Shown here piece by piece: positions 5,585-6,275 of a stretch of DNA of 6,275 bases. The DNA is taken from NCBI GenBank assembly GCA_018647275.1, contig JABGTH010000220.1, positions 1-6,275 on the forward strand, written 5' to 3'. The translations under genes were made by a program, and so were the position numbers. The first letter of the stretch is position 1. Each line of letters opens with the position of its first letter. The notes below the pieces were generated by a model that was not told where the DNA came from, made no database searches, and saw nothing but the letters and a program-made list of their open reading frames with translations. This DNA comes from Paracoccaceae bacterium (GTDB taxonomy: Bacteria > Pseudomonadota > Alphaproteobacteria > Rhodobacterales > Rhodobacteraceae).

Positions 5585-6275
5585 ATGCTTTACCCAACCA
5601 AAGACGCATGGACCGCCTCCCAGAACAAACGGGTTATGGTTTTTGGCATGTCTGGTTTGGGCAAAACGCACATGTCCACTATCCTGCGCGACACCGGCGA
5701 TTGGTTCCACTATAGCATCGATTACCGCATCGGCACGCGTTACATGGGCGAATACATTGTCAATTCGTGCATCAAAGCAGCGATGGATCACCCATACTTA
5801 CGCGAAATGCTCCGTCAGGATGCAATCTATTTGGCACCCAATGTACATACCCATGACCTGGGCGCTGTATCAACATATTTGGGCAAGCCCGGCGATCTGT
5901 CCCTTGGGGGACTTAGCATTGAAGAATATAAAGAGCGTCAGGAACAGTTCCGCACAGCAGAGATAGCAGCGCTGAATGACACTGCGTATTTCGCGGATCG
6001 CGGAACCAACCTTTATGGCTATCCACATTTTATCTGTGACACAGGTGGCTCCATTTGCGAGTGGGTTGAAGCGACAGACGACAGTGATGCATTGATGTCT
6101 GAATTGAGTGCCAATTGTTTACCACTGTGGATTAAAGGCGATGACGCCCATACGGCAGAATTGGTACGTCGTTTCGATAAGGCTCCTAAACCGATGGCTT
6201 ATCAGCCCGAATTTCTTGCTAAGTCGTGGACCGAATATCTAAATAAAAACAGCATATCAGGCGACAAAGTTAATC
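5585..6275 (+). CDS. P-loop ATPase of unknown function, 3' end outside window
   Basis: The frame is open from the ATG at 5585 to the right edge: 230 complete codons and no stop. A perfect Walker A motif, GMSGLGKT, lies at residues 21-28 after a short beta strand (RVMVF). After the P-loop helix comes HYSIDYRIGTRYMGEYI (42-58), whose Asp45 and Arg47 sit where small-molecule kinases such as shikimate kinase place substrate-binding residues. A second hydrophobic strand, PHFICDTGGSICEW (147-160), has Asp152 and could act as Walker B. No signal peptide or membrane segment is seen, so it is probably cytoplasmic. I recall similar proteins annotated only as 'ATPase' in roseobacter genomes, with lengths nearer 290 residues. 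That would put 60 or so residues beyond the edge. It has its own Shine-Dalgarno site, 75 bases after the second transporter. Nucleotide binding is very likely; kinase activity is speculation. Confidence 0.85.
   Translation, partial: MLYPTKDAWTASQNKRVMVFGMSGLGKTHMSTILRDTGDWFHYSIDYRIGTRYMGEYIVNSCIKAAMDHPYLREMLRQDAIYLAPNVHTHDLGAVSTYLGKPGDLSLGGLSIEEYKERQEQFRTAEIAALNDTAYFADRGTNLYGYPHFICDTGGSICEWVEATDDSDALMSELSANCLPLWIKGDDAHTAELVRRFDKAPKPMAYQPEFLAKSWTEYLNKNSISGDKVN

Noticed and set aside
5526..5966. A 146-codon plus-strand frame overlapping the ATPase gene
   Set aside because: It is out of frame with the P-loop protein, which has the better ribosome site and a perfect Walker A. Its composition is that of a shadow frame.
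1..6275. Mobile element, CRISPR array, tRNA or rRNA
   Set aside because: No transposase, terminal inverted repeats with target duplication, spaced direct repeats, or RNA gene signatures were seen on either strand.

Overview
The window looks like chromosomal DNA of an alphaproteobacterium, most likely the roseobacter side of the Rhodobacteraceae. This rests on how the proteins read: a GMP synthase of 519 residues, an MttB-type methyltransferase with an Arg/Gly/Ala-rich N-terminus, and a small P-loop ATPase I associate with that group. Base composition appears moderate (near half G+C by eye, not counted). The lineage is inferred from protein style; no rRNA or other marker is present.

Layout: positions 2-1486 (minus strand) hold most of a trimethylamine methyltransferase (MttB) family gene whose 3' end lies beyond the left edge. 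A 203-base divergent intergenic region separates it from guaA (plus strand, 1690-3249), encoding glutamine-hydrolysing GMP synthase. Forty-one bases later, on the same strand, comes an EamA/DMT-family membrane transporter (3291-4163). The next 440 bases contain no intact gene. They hold the decayed 3' end of an outer-membrane beta-barrel gene, probably FadL/OmpP1-like, with an in-frame stop. This is followed by a 12-bp inverted repeat that runs into the start codon of a second, only distantly related EamA/DMT transporter (4604-5509). After 75 bases, a P-loop ATPase of unknown function (5585 onward) runs off the right edge.

Working together: guaA is a housekeeping purine gene. The methyltransferase points to use of methylated amines or betaines, but its corrinoid protein partner is not in view. 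The two DMT proteins are predicted metabolite exporters or importers of unknown substrate. Nothing shows a shared pathway across the window, and no mobile element, CRISPR array, tRNA or rRNA was seen. The most unusual items are the dead outer-membrane gene, the start-codon hairpin with a six-codon upstream reading frame in front of the second transporter, and the uncharacterised P-loop protein.
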